DNA from: Ichthyophthirius multifiliis
Taxonomy: Eukaryota > Ciliophora > Oligohymenophorea > Hymenostomatida
Length of the DNA: 64,000 nt
NCBI RefSeq assembly: GCF_000220395.1
Contig: NW_004085975.1
Span: 5,001 to 69,000 of the forward strand
Direction of reading: 5' to 3'
Part shown: in pieces, positions 41,201 through 55,840 of the stretch
Layout of the letters: every line of letters starts with the position of its first letter
How positions within the stretch are numbered: position 1 is the stretch's first letter
Program-made: the position numbers and the translations under genes
Notes under the pieces: model-generated
The model's input: only the letters and a program-made list of their open reading frames with translations
What the model was told of the DNA's origin: nothing
Databases searched by the model: none

Positions 41201-41732
41201 TTAATTATAAAAATAATAAACTTTAATTAACGAACTGGAAATCGTTGCTTTGTAAAAATTACAGGAATATCTTGAAATGTTTGCAACTTTTTAAAAATTT
41301 CATTTGTATAAATATTATTATCCGCATAATAATGCAGATTTAATCATTAAAAATTTAAAACAATAAGAAGTGTTTAAACAGAAGAAAGTAAGAAGTAAAA
41401 AGAAAAATAAAGGTTTAGTTTTGAGATAATATCTTACTGGGGCGAAAAATACTAAAAAAAAAGTTAATAAAAACATTGATTAATCAATGGGAAATTCATA
41501 ATATGATAATAATTCTTAGAATATAGAAAGTAATATATATGATTTAGATAGTAATTAATAAAATTAAGGAAGTAATATTTAAATTTAAGAAAATAGTTTT
41601 TAAAATTAAGATAACAGTAGTTGTTAAAATCAAGAAAATATTAATGGCAATACAATTTTAAAAAATATTAATAATTTAGACAATAGAAATAATAAAACTT
41701 TTAAAAGTAACCCAATATTTCATAAAAAATGA
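38289..41732 (+). CDS. Cyclic-nucleotide-binding K+ channel (EAG/HCN type) with a CCHC zinc knuckle
   Basis: A plasma or ciliary membrane channel. N-terminal cytosolic region (VNIKVFFRQLTKKTKNARIY), S1-S4 (about 38790-39180), S5 (IFIIGSVCHIFSLFWYGLAY), pore helix and selectivity filter (YLATTMITVGYGDVTPKN; GYG means K+), S6 (IFSVITMFFTGCVYAYSL), a C-linker, and a CNBD (about 39880-40190, with CLYILVKGNVEII, NQYFGEIGFITGNKRCATAK). Directly after the CNBD is CYQCNQDDHILINC, a C-x2-C-x4-H-x4-C knuckle (40230-40271). A long Asn/Gln/Ser-rich tail ends at TGA 41730-41732. Intron 39637-39713. An A7 run (39173-39179) breaks the frame before S5. The start is uncertain: the coding frame of the N-terminal region differs from that of ATG 38289, so a frame break or upstream exon is likely. 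Confidence 0.88.
39637..39713 (+). other. Intron in the channel C-linker
   Basis: Begins GTAAAAATATC and ends TTTTTTAAG. Removal joins EYIHK to ESNEVLKKLKNEV in phase 0. Confidence 0.75.
40230..40271 (+). other. CCHC zinc-knuckle coding segment within the channel
   Basis: Encodes CYQCNQDDHILINC: Cys-2-Cys-4-His-4-Cys spacing exactly as in retroviral-type zinc knuckles, located just after the cyclic-nucleotide-binding domain. Confidence 0.85.
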
Positions 41733-41909
41733 TTTTTTTTTTTCCAATTAAAAAAATATGTATTTTTCCTTTAAATGTTTATTTATATATTGTTCTGTAA
41801 ATTAATATATATATATTTTTTAATTAATTAAAAATATAAATTCTAAACTAAAAAGAAAAAGATATTAGACAAAAAAAAACATTTTTCAAAAATAAATTCT
41901 AAAATTGAA

Positions 41910-44676
41910 ATGGATACAATAAATATCAAAAATGATATAATGGTAGTATATCCTTTAGGTATTATCTAAACCAAAAATAAATAAAATAAAATAAATAAAA
42001 GGAGCTGGATAAGAAGTAGGAAGGTCATGTATAGTTGTTGAATATAAAAATAAGACAATAATGGTATAAAAATAAAATAAAAAATAATAAATAAATATAA
42101 AGTTTGATTGTGGTTTACATATGGGAAAACAAGGATATGAATAATTACCATTATTCGATAAAGTAAAGACTGATAAAATAGACATAATATTTATAACCCA
42201 GTAAAAAAATACACTAAAATTAAAAATCAAAACAAAAAAAACAAAAAAAATAGTTTCCATTTAGATCATTGCGCTGCACTTCCATATATAACATCCAAGA
42301 CAAATTTTAAAGGAAAAGTATATGCTACATCTCCTACAAGAGCTATATACAAACACGTTTTGAAAGATTCAACAAGAGACAAGAGTGATAACATAACATT
42401 ATATAAAGTTGATGATATAGAGCGTTCATTAAAATTTATCGAAGTAATTGATTTTCATTAAGAAATGGAACATGATAATATCAAATTTAAATGTTACCCA
42501 GCAGGTCATGTTTTAGGAGCAGCAATGTTTTTAGTAGAAATAGAAGGAGTAAGAGTACTCTATACAGGTGATTATAGTACTGAAAAAGATATATTAATTC
42601 AACCTGCTGAAATTCCTCATGAAAAGTAGATGTATTAATAGTTGAAAGTACACACGGATGTAGTAATCATGAACCAAGAAGTTAAAGAGAAGTAAGAAAA
42701 TTAAAAAAAAAAAAAAATACAAAAAATATATAAAATACAAAAAAGTATGAATTTACATAAGAAGTAAAAAGAGTAGTAAAAAATGGAGGAAAATGCCTAC
42801 TTCCAGTTTTAGCTTTAGGCCGTGCTTAAGAAATAGTTTTAATCCTCGAATAATTTTGGAAATAGAATGCGACCGAACTCCAAGATATTAAAATTCACTA
42901 TACAGCTGAATTATTTTAAAAAGCAAATAAAATATTCCAATATTACAAAAATATGATGTCTGATCCTAGTAAAAAAAAACTAAATAAATCCTTTCAATTT
43001 ACATTATGCCCCAAATAACATAACTCGAGAAGACGAAATAAAAGATGATATTGGCTGTGTAGTTTTATCATCCCCAGCAATGCTATAGAGTGGAATTTCA
43101 AGAAAAATATTAGAAAGATGGTGCCATGATTCTAAAAATATTGTAATCTTGACCGGATTATGTTCCGAAGGGACTATAAGTCGAACAATTTAAAATTAAC
43201 CAAAACAAATAATTAGTTAAACTGGAAAATTATTAGATTTTAGAATGTAGGTTAAAAATATAAGCTTTTCAGCCCATGCAGATTATAAATAAACAACAAA
43301 TTTCATAAAGGCAATTGATCCTAAATATATTGTTTTAGTACACGGAAGCAAAAATAAGGCGATGGAACTATAGAAAAATTTAATGTCTAATTTTTAAAAT
43401 ATAAAAGTTTTTTGTCCTAGAAACGGAGAAAGAGAAAAATTCTATTTCAATGTAACTTAATCTTGTAAAATTGTAGGAGATTTAGAAAAAGAAGTATAAG
43501 AATTTATAATTAAATATGTCGAAGATATTGAAAATCTCAAAAACTAACAAATCGATGAAAAAAATTAAATATAAGAAAAACAAGATATAATTGAAGAAGA
43601 AATATAAATTCTTGATAAAAAAGATAATATAATAAATGAAAATAATAATTAAGATATTAATAATAAAGATAATAATTAAGATAATAATGTAAATAATGAG
43701 GAAAATTAAAATATTGAAGAAAATAATGAAAATTAAATTAATAAAGAATATTACAATTATATCTAAAATAAATTAATTGATGAAAATTAATATAAATAAG
43801 ATATAAAATAATATGCTTAATAAGATTATCTATAAAGAAAGCATAATATTGAAGGAATAATGATAACTGATGATAATAATATTTTATTAATGAAACCAGA
43901 TGATATATAAAAAATAAGACTTATAGAATAAATGTAATATATATATAATATAAATAAATATAATTAAATATTATATATATTTATATTTATATTTATATAT
44001 ACTTAATTATATTAATTTTATATAAATTATTTATATTTTGAATTATATTTATATTTAAATATATTTATTTTTATATATATAATATAAATATTTTAAATAT
44101 ATTTTTTTTTAAATAATATAATTTAGATAAATATAATAATGCATGTCTTTTCCTTTTGCTGGTTCTTTATAATTAATAGAACTTTTTAGTAAATAAACTC
44201 TTTGCAGAGGAACTATAGAATTAGATGAAAATTAAAAAGAATATGTAAAAGTTTAAACTGATTTAGGAATTTGGATAGATAATTAAAAATAAGAAGCTAC
44301 AATAAAGTGGACTTCATCAGAAAAAAATGACATTATTGCTGATGTTTTTGGTGATTTTTTATCTAAAATTACTAATAAAAGTGAAGATATTTTTAGTGAA
44401 GAAAGTAATAATTCAAATCTTTTGAAAATAGTTTTAAATGAATATCCAGATTCTTTAGTATTTTACATTTAATTTAATATTTATATATATATTATTTACT
44501 TATTAAAAAAATAAAAGATTTTGTTACACGAAGGTCTTATTATTATTAGATAAGGAAAGTAAGAATTAGGTACTATTGATTTAGAAGGAAAAGAAATTAT
44601 TGTAAGTTAATAGAATATTCATATTAAAAATAAATTATAACCAGTTTTAGATTTAATGATGAATATTGAATATTGA
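41910..44676 (+). CDS. CPSF3: Pre-mRNA 3'-end endonuclease CPSF73/Ysh1
   Basis: Metallo-beta-lactamase/beta-CASP nuclease that cuts pre-mRNA before polyadenylation. Starts [20 protein letters not shown]; then [29 protein letters not shown] (metal motif HxHxDH, assembled across an intron at TH|F), [28 protein letters not shown], the beta-CASP part ([48 protein letters not shown]), FSAHADY and [15 protein letters not shown] low-complexity Asn/Glu/Gln insert is followed by the CPSF73 C-terminal domain ([31 protein letters not shown]). Metal ligands are present, so it should be active. Several very short introns; single-base frame breaks at 42622-42625 (A4) and 42971-42979 (A9). TGA 44674-44676. 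Confidence 0.92.
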
Positions 44677-45101
44677 TTTAATATAATTTTTTTTTTATTT
44701 ATTTATTTATTTTGTTTGTATTACATATATTTTATTTTTTAGTATTTGTTATATTAAAAAAATTATTTTCAATTGATTTAAATACAATTTTAAAATAATT
44801 AATAATAAATATAAAATTATTTATTAATATTATTTTGTATTTAATTATATAATGATATATTTTTTAAATTTTTTTTTTTATATATTTATAATATTATTAT
44901 ATATTTATTTATTTGAAACTTATTTATAAAAGGCAAATTAATAATAATAGTTTAATAATATTATTATATTTTCAAATAAAAATTAAATATTATTTTTATA
45001 ATAATTTAACAAAATAAATTTTAATTTTATTATATCTATTCATTAATAATAATAATATTTACTATTTAATTAAATTAAAATAAGAAATAATAATTATTTT
45101 G

Positions 45102-45152
<51 letters not shown>

Positions 45153-46377
45153 TATCTTTATATATTTAAATTTATTTTGAATTTAATCTAATATAAAATT
45201 TTTATTTTTAAATTATATATAATATACTTTTTTATTTTAAAAAGCACTACTATTAATACATTATAATAAATAAACTCATATTATTAAGTTAATATTTTTA
45301 AATAATTTAAAATTATAATACTTTAAGATAAAAATATAGAGCATAAGAACATATATAAAAACATTATATTTAACGCTTATAAAAAAATAAAGATATAATT
45401 TAAAAATATAAATTAAAAAATATAATTAAAATATAATCAAGAAAAATATTATTTTTTTAATTGAATTTAATTCATTGTTTTATTGAACAAAATATTTAAT
45501 TTTACGAAGATAATGATTTAAATTATATTCTTAATAAAAATTGTTATTTACTATTGAATTATAGTCAAATCAATTTTAATTTATTTTATAAATTATCTAA
45601 GAAAAAAAAAAATTAAAATAAAAAGTATTTTATATTATTTTAAAAATATAAATAATATCTTTAATAAAATTATAATTTTAATAAATAAAATAAATAGAAA
45701 AGTTATATTTTTTTTTAATAAATAAAAAATAGAAATAATTTATTAACAAAAATATATATTAATTATAATTTTTACTATTTAAAAAAAATAAAAATATATA
45801 CTTCTTTTTTTATTATATTTATTAAATATTTTTTTTAAAATTAAAAAAATACTTATATTTGCATTAATTATTTTTTACATTACTTAATTTAATATTTCAA
45901 TTTTTTTCTATATTTAATTACCTTTTTTCTTTTAAATAATCTTAAATTAATATTAATAATAATTAAGTAATTATTATACTTTTTTTTTTATTAAAAAAAA
46001 TATATATATTTTTTAAACTAAGAAATTAAATTAAAAGTTTATTTTTCTGTACGAAAATAAAAAATAAGCTTTGAATATTTATAAATGATGTATTTTTATA
46101 ATTTAATATACATTAAAATATTATAATTAATTTTATTTAATAAACTTTCAAATAATAACAATAAAAAAGAATATATTTTTTTTTTTTATAAAATATCTTT
46201 ATTAATTTAATTATATTTATAAAATATTAATAATATGCCTCTTATTCTATTATTAAATTACAAAATAAATATAAAACCAAAGAAAAGAAAAAAACATATA
46301 AAATAACTACAAAAATATTTAATAAAGTTAAAACACACATTTTTATTTAACTACATATATAAAATAACTAAAAAGAA
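44677..46377. other. A/T-rich intergenic stretch
   Basis: About 1.7 kb with no recognisable gene. A pure (TA)n run lies at 45105-45146. The base composition changes sharply at the next gene, which uses many C-ending codons. Confidence 0.5.
45105..45146. repeat. (TA)n microsatellite
   Basis: Uninterrupted TA dinucleotides in intergenic DNA downstream of CPSF73. Confidence 0.9.
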
Positions 46378-49078
<2,701 letters not shown>

Positions 49079-49360
49079 GGATTTTTTTTTTTTTTTTTAA
49101 ATAGTAGTTGAATATAAAAAAATAATATTATTTTTAATTGTTTAATAGTATTTTAAAACTTAAATATATATTAAATAAATAATATCATAATATAAATTAT
49201 TACTTAATATTATATATAGTTTAGTTTATTTGAAAAAAAACTAAAATTTTATGCAATTAAAAATATTTTTTTTAAAAAAATATTAAATTTTAAAAACAAA
49301 AATTAAAGTATAATATTAAAATTATTATTTTTTTTTAAAAAAAAAAAGAAATAAAAAAAG

Positions 49361-50378
49361 ATGTATTAATAAATACTAATCATATAATTAATATTGATAT
49401 TAGCATACGCATTATTTTTTGATGAAGACTACACTAAAAGTGTAATAAAAGTTCCTTTAACAAGGATTCAAGGATAGCCTTTTTTAAAAAACGATACAGA
49501 CTCATTTTGTTATTCTCCTAAAAATACAGACCCGGAATATACACACGAATATGAAATTGGTAAAATAAATAAAAAAAAAAAGGAAATAAAAAAATAAAAA
49601 AAAGGAATGCCTACTAAATGTACTGGAGCAAAATAATTAATAAAAATCCAAAATGAATGTGTTTATTAAACTATAGCATATTAAGCCGATTTTTATTTCG
49701 ATAATAAAACATTTAAGCCTTTTAAATTAGCTTTAGATTTAAGAACTCCATGGAGTTGGTTAAAAAGTCCTGTATGTAGAACATTTACACGAGCAGGTGA
49801 AGAAAAGAATTAAAATTGTAATTATTATTAAGATAATAACTCAAAATGGTATAATTAAACATATGAATGTTAATCTAATTATTGTAAAAAAGTATAAAGT
49901 AGATGTGGTGAAATCGATTATATATAAGAAGGACTTTCTGTTATGTAAAAAAAAATTATTAATATATATTTTTATTTACATTTTTTTTAAAAAAAAAATA
50001 GTGGTTAATTTGTTACTACATAAATTTATTTTAAAGACAAAAACTTTGGAAAAAAACCTATTAAAAATTGGTAAATTTTATGGGCTCATGGGCTTTCTGG
50101 TTAGTCAGATTTGGATGCCGATGGAGTTTTAGGTTTAGGTCTTTAGCATGTTTAAGATAAAGATATGGATGAAGAAGATTATGAAAAAGAAGAAGAAGAT
50201 CCATAAATTTATTTTGAATAATGTATATATTTTTTATTTTTTGAAATAACATAATTATATAAAAGTTACTGATTTATGGGGAGCTATTAATTCAGTTTAT
50301 AAAAAAATAAAAGCAGAGACATTCGCTTTATATTTAGCAGAACATAATTCACTAAAAAAAACAGTATTTTTAAAATGA

Positions 50379-50458
<80 letters not shown>

Positions 50459-51528
50459 TATAAAATAATAAAAGCTATTAATTGGCGAAAAAGTTGTAAA
50501 TATAACTGATTATATTCATTTACCAGAAAGTTTTTAATTATCATATACTCCAGTACCAGATTTAGAATTTTCCTCTCCTGAAGAATACGCCCGTGTATAT
50601 TTTTAATGGAAAGTTCCTTTAAGATAAATAGTATTCAGTTTTGATCCTATTTAAAAAATGGAATAGATGATTAAGGAAGTCCTCAACAAGTAATTTTAGG
50701 GTATAATAATAGGACAGAAATAAAACTATAATAAGAAGCTTAATTAAGTTTATAAACATCGGCTTTGATTTTACCACAATAAATAATAGACGATATAATT
50801 AATAATCTTAATAAAATATATAATGTTAATTGTGATTTAAAATCCAAATTTATCAATTTCTTATAATGTAATGACATGAAAAAACAATTAGATACTGAAA
50901 ATTTATAAGTAACTATACATTTAGATTCAATTGATAGTGTAATATATATGAATATATCTATATTTATATAAAAAAATTGCCTATATTAAATAATAAAAAA
51001 AAATAGAATTAACCAGTAATACTTTATATGAATTCAAAAGATTTAGTATTAGGATGTTAAAAAAATAAGAAAAAACTATTTAATTGTTAACTAAATATAT
51101 AATTAAGTCATGATAATAAAATAATACTAGGAGATTCTGCTTTCCGTAATAATTTCATGGTCTTTGATATTGCAAACAGAAAAATAGGTTTCGCTCCTGC
51201 AAAATCAATTTATAATGAAAAAACTCTCATGAGTGAATTAATTGAAATTATTAGTGAAGTAGAAGATGTTATTTAATAAGATATTATTTTTTTAATTAGA
51301 TTTTTCGCATTAGTTGTTATTTCAGCTATTATTCTTTTCTGTTTTGTAAATGGAAAAAAAGTCTATAAAATCCTATAGAGAAGATTTAGATATAAAACTG
51401 TTAATGATCCATCTGAAATAGCCTATTAAGCTACTAATATTAGCATTAGAAGAAATATTACGGATGATAGTAATGTTATTGAATAAATTTAAGAATTAGA
51501 ATAAGATGAAAGATTAGATGCTCTTTGA
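49361..51528 (+). CDS. Membrane-anchored pepsin-fold (A1) protein, probably non-catalytic
   Basis: N-terminal signal peptide (MYQQILIIQLILILAYALFF), then a pepsin-like fold: DFYFDNKTFKPFKLALDLRT, PWSWLKSPVC, a Cys-rich loop, SVIGQFVTTQIYFKD, LDADGVLGLGL, PQQVILGYNN, SALILPQQIIDDI, and the C-terminal ILGDSAFRNNFMVFDIANRK with IGFAPA. A single TM helix (LIRFFALVVISAIILFCFV) and a short cytosolic tail follow, so it is type I. The first active-site DTG is DLR (49736-49744) and the second is replaced by SLQ in SLQTSALILP (near 50745-50770), so the usual Asp pair is not intact. Introns include 49560-49605, about 49943-50010 and one holding (TA)n at 50383-50455. ATG 49361; TGA 51526-51528. Confidence 0.8.
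50383..50455. repeat. (TA)n tract in an intron of the pepsin-fold gene
   Basis: Nearly pure TA dinucleotides; falls in the intron between a segment ending near 50375 and the next exon from about 50474. Confidence 0.9.
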
Positions 51529-51808
51529 AAGTGTTATTATATAATTAATTTTTTTTTTAGTTCATTTATTTATTAATATGAAACACATATAATATATTTA
51601 GTTTTTGATTTTTTTATTTTAAATTTTTTATTTTACTAATAATTTTATTTTTCTTATTTATAAATTTATATATAATTTATAATATTTTTTTAACAAAAAA
51701 AAAATTAAATAAAAATACTTTAAAGCACTTTTTTAATTAAATTTAAATAAAAAAAAAAATATATATATTTTAATTAAAATACTAAAAAAATAAAATTATA
51801 AAATAAAA

Positions 51809-52348
51809 ATGCAAGAATTTAAAACTGACAATAAAATAGACTTAAATAAATTAGTTAGACTAAATAATTTTATATTTTTAATGTTAGCAATATGCACAAA
51901 TAGAGTATATAATTAAGACGAATGTAAAGATGATAATTCAGAGAAATTTTTAAATTGGGTACTTAAAGGAAACACATTAATATTCGCGATAATCCTCATA
52001 TGTTTATTACTAAGTAAATTTTAAATTATTCACAATATAATATAATAATGTGGAGCAGTAATAATAACTATTTCTACATTTGTTTTTATGGGAGCATTTT
52101 TTATTTTTAATATATTAACAATGTTATATGGAATATAATAATATTTTTTAAAAAGAAAATCATAATGTAAAGAACTTTAATTATTTAATATGGTTTGTGC
52201 TTATATTTATTTAGTATGGCTAATAACTATATCATATAATTATGTTTGTAAATTTATTAAATAAAAATGCTTTCCTGAAGAAGAAGATAATTCAAGATTT
52301 TCAGAAATTTTATATAACAGTAAAGGAAATAATAATATAAAAAAATGA
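51809..52348 (+). CDS. Small four-TM membrane protein, family unknown
   Basis: Intronless ORF of 179 residues (MQEFKTDNKIDLNKLVRLNN...). Four hydrophobic segments: NFIFLMLAIC, TLIFAIILICLLLSKF, GAVIITISTFVFMGAFFIFN and MVCAYIYLVWLITISYNYVC. Paired Cys residues lie near loops (ECKDD, SQCKEL, KQKCFPEEED). The C-terminus is acidic then Asn/Lys-rich. I do not recognise the family. Start and stop (ATG 51809, TGA 52346-52348) are in one exact frame of 180 codons, which argues for a real gene. Confidence 0.7.
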
Positions 52349-52852
52349 AAAACAAATAAATAAAAAATATATTTTATTAATTTATAAATTTTATTAATAT
52401 AAGAGTTATTATTAATTTATTTAATATCTATAAATATATATATTTATATATATAATATATATATATATATATATTTATTTATAAATATTATATTATTATT
52501 TTTTTTCATATATATATATATATATATATTTTATTTACGTTTTTTTAAATATATTTTTATTATATTATAACTATTATATTATTTATAATTTTTATTTTAT
52601 TAATAATAATATCTAATTATTTTTATATATGCATTAAATTTAAAAGATTTAAATTATTGTAATTGTATTAATATTTTTTTATTTATTATATAATATATTT
52701 ACTATATATTTATTAAATGTTTTTATTTAATACTTAATATTTAATAAAAATTTTATTATATTAATAAAATATTAAATTTTATTATTAAAAAATAAAAATT
52801 AAATAGTTAATTAATACTTTATAACACATAATTTTATTTATTAACATATTAA
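52349..52852. other. A/T-rich spacer upstream of CFAP91
   Basis: About 0.5 kb with two (TA)n tracts (52439-52475 and 52508-52530). No coding signal. Confidence 0.5.
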
Positions 52853-54961
52853 ATGAGTATTTCTTACATTCTTTAAGATTCAAACCGTTCAAAATCTTTA
52901 GTAAATTATATATCAGGTCCTTAAAGGTAATTTTTTTCCCCCTATATTATATACTAAATATATATATAATAATAAAAAAGACCTCTTTATTTTAAACGTC
53001 CTTTAATATCATAAATATTAGACATTCCAATATACATATCTCAACCCAAGCAGAAATCTCCATTATTACAGGCCAAAACATAACAAGATCTTCATTAAAT
53101 AGTTTCAAAAACCCGTACAATAGAAATTCAAACCGACTACAGAGAATCCGAATGCCAAACAGACCCTTATTCTCCCCATATAATAGTCCAAAATATAGAA
53201 TATTCGGAAGTATTAGATCTATAGAATTTAAAATGGGGAAAAGGGCTTCCTTGTTCTATTTTAGAATTAGATTAAATCCAATATAATCGTGAATTGAGGT
53301 ATTTTAACGAAAGCTTGCCTCCTATTTCGGACGAGGCTTCTTTTTATTTAAGAAGGAAATTAATGGAAGAATAAGAATTATAACAATGGAAGAAAAAAGA
53401 GGAGGAAATTCTTGAATTTTAAACCGATAAAATCAATCTTTTATAAAAAGCTTTAATTGAAAGAGAAAAAGAAGTCGAAAATAAAAACTATGATCGCCTT
53501 TAGGAAATTAAAATGGCAAAAACAGAAAATAAAAATAGATAGATTGCCAAAATATAAAAACAGAAAATCAAAATAGTCCGAAAAATGACAAAAGAACGTG
53601 AAAAATGGTTCCAAATTTAAAAGAATCCCTCCAATAAACGCAATATAATAGAAGAATACGCGAACTTTTCATCCCAAGTATACGCCGCAATAACCCATTA
53701 AGGTCTTTCTTTAGATAAAATAGCAAATAAATATGAAATATAACCCTAATAACTCGAAAAATACCCCTAATTAAACACTTTAATAGATAAAATAAACCCC
53801 AAAGTGTTACATATAGACATAAGTATATAAAAAGAATTAAAAAAAATCGACAGTTAATACTCTAGAAGGGAGATTAACCATAAACAAGAATTAAATAAAG
53901 CTGAGAAAATAATAAAAAACATCAAAGATAAATAAAAAGAAGAAAAGGAAAATTAAAAAAACAATAATAATAATAAATACTCTTTTAAAAATCTTAAAAA
54001 TAAAATCCGCCCATAAACCCCTACTTGGGAAAACAATGAGGAAAACCAGAATTCATATTTAAGTCCATTCCAAGAATTAAAAGACTTTTTATCAAAAATA
54101 GCCTGCCCAAAATAATAAAAAGACAACAGAGCTTCTTAAATTATATTTTTATAAAAAATGCTTAGAGGGAGGTCAACTTAAAATATCATGTATGAAGGAA
54201 AAAAGAAAAGAATGGCTTTAATAGAAGAATTACTCGCAGTATCTTAAATTGAAAACCTACCAGAAAATCTCCAAGAGGAATTTCTAATAAATAATCATTA
54301 AATATTAATGAAAAAGGCAGCTATAGAATCTATATAAGGTGAAATTATAGTAGAAACTTTAGATTAACTGTCTAAAGAGTTACTTAGAATTATTTAATAG
54401 AAAAAAATCTTTAAAATGGTTCAAGAAGCAGAAAAAACGAGAAATTTAAGATAAATTAATGAAGCGGGAAGAAGGTAAGCCGAAGAAATATTAAGAAATA
54501 GGGAAAATGTATTACATTAATAGATTATGGCACTTAATTAGGGAACTGTGGATACTTATTTAGATACAATTATGAAGAATGTAGTCGAATTATGTAATAT
54601 ACAATAAATATATAATTATGTATGTTTATATATATATACATATAATTTTATAGCTTCTGGAAGATAGGCTATTATTATGTCGAATCTAAGAAAATAAACT
54701 GTAAATTTACCCTTGGAAAAACAAGAAAATATATTTAATAATTAATAAACTATTATTAAAAATTTAGTTCATTCATTTTTAATTCCAGATATTTAGAGAT
54801 AAAGAACTTAATTAAAAAGTAATAAAAAAAATAGTATATAAAAACTAAAATATAATATATATAAAGTATAATAAGAAGAAAAGAAATTTTCAGAATCAGC
54901 TAAAAAATCTTTATAAAACTCTGTTTAAGGAGCATCATAAAAATTATAAAAAAGTAATTGA
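52853..54961 (+). CDS. CFAP91: Cilia- and flagella-associated protein 91 (CFAP91/MAATS1)
   Basis: A structural axoneme protein of the radial spoke 3/calmodulin-spoke region. Starts MSISYILQDSNRSKSLVN; then FKRPLIS, the hallmark EIQTDYRESECQTDPYSPHI, LKWGKGLPCSILELD, LPPISDEASFYLRRKLMEEQ, a long Lys/Glu/Gln coiled coil (WKKKEEEILEFQTDKI onward), KIRPQTPTWE, and near the end IIKNLVHSFLIPDIQRQRTQ, matching the family's C-terminal LV..FLIPEV segment. One intron follows the first exon (about 52928-52980, TA-rich) and another lies at about 54597-54652. The stop is TGA 54959-54961. The full family signature is present and the gene looks intact. Confidence 0.92.
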
Positions 54962-55217
54962 TAATAAAATATTTTAAATTAGATTTAAAATTAAATATAA
55001 TATAATTTATTCTTATTAATATATTCAATATTTTATGTATAAATTATTTATTTTTTAATCAAAAATAATTAATATTACAAAACCACACTATATTATACTA
55101 ATTTAAAATAAAACATATTATTTTTTTAAAAAAATAACATTAAATACTTAACAAATAATACAAAATCAAAAAAGTAAATAACAAAAAAAATATAATATTA
55201 AATAAAAACTATTAAAA

Positions 55218-55840
55218 ATGAACAAAATAAATTAATAAATTAAAAATGATAAAGAATACCTAGTATAATACATATATGGAAAAAAAAAATTAAAGTTTAA
55301 AATAAATGTAATATTTATTAAAGTTAAAATAATTATTTAATAAGCCAATTATGCTTTGTTATGATTAATAGATTAGTTATACAATATTAAACGTATTTTT
55401 GAATAAGTCTAAAGCATAAGAGTATTTAAAAATAAAATAATACCTTTTTTAAAAAAGTATTTAGTAATAGAATCAAAACAAGATGATTTGTTAAAAGAAT
55501 ATTATTAAATTAATTAACAATATATTAATAAGAAAAAATAATATATCAAAAGAATATTATAAATAAAAAAGTAAAATTAATATTAGAATATTAAATTTTA
55601 AAAAACAAACAAATTAAATTAAATTAAAAAGATTCTTATTTTAAATAAGCAAGTTTTATATTTGGACATAAAAAATAAGAAGGTAATAACATTAATTAAT
55701 TACTCTATAAGGTTCATTCGAAACAAAATATAAATGAAAAGTTTATATCTCCTTCTTATTATCCTTATAAAATTGTAAAATAGAAAATACCTATTTTATT
55801 ATTAGATTATATAGAAAAATATGCAAAGATTGAAAATTGA
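55218..55840 (+). CDS. Hypothetical charged protein
   Basis: First exon reads MNKINQQIKNDKEYLVQYIY then GKKKLKFKIN, with a possible short intron at about 55309. Later coding-like blocks are YLVIESKQDDLLKEYYQINQ (about 55460-55520) and SFIFGHKKQEGNNINQLLYK followed by EKFISPSYYPYKIVKQKIPI (about 55650-55800), ending at TGA 55838-55840. The blocks are in different frames, so introns or frame breaks occur. Composition is Lys/Gln/Ile-rich and soluble. No family recognised. Position and balance of residues suggest a real gene, but its structure is not resolved. Confidence 0.42.

Noticed and set aside
41955-42260. Minus-strand hydrophobic ORF over the 5' end of CPSF73
   Set aside because: Overlaps the HxHxDH region and introns of a clearly conserved plus-strand gene; shadow frame.
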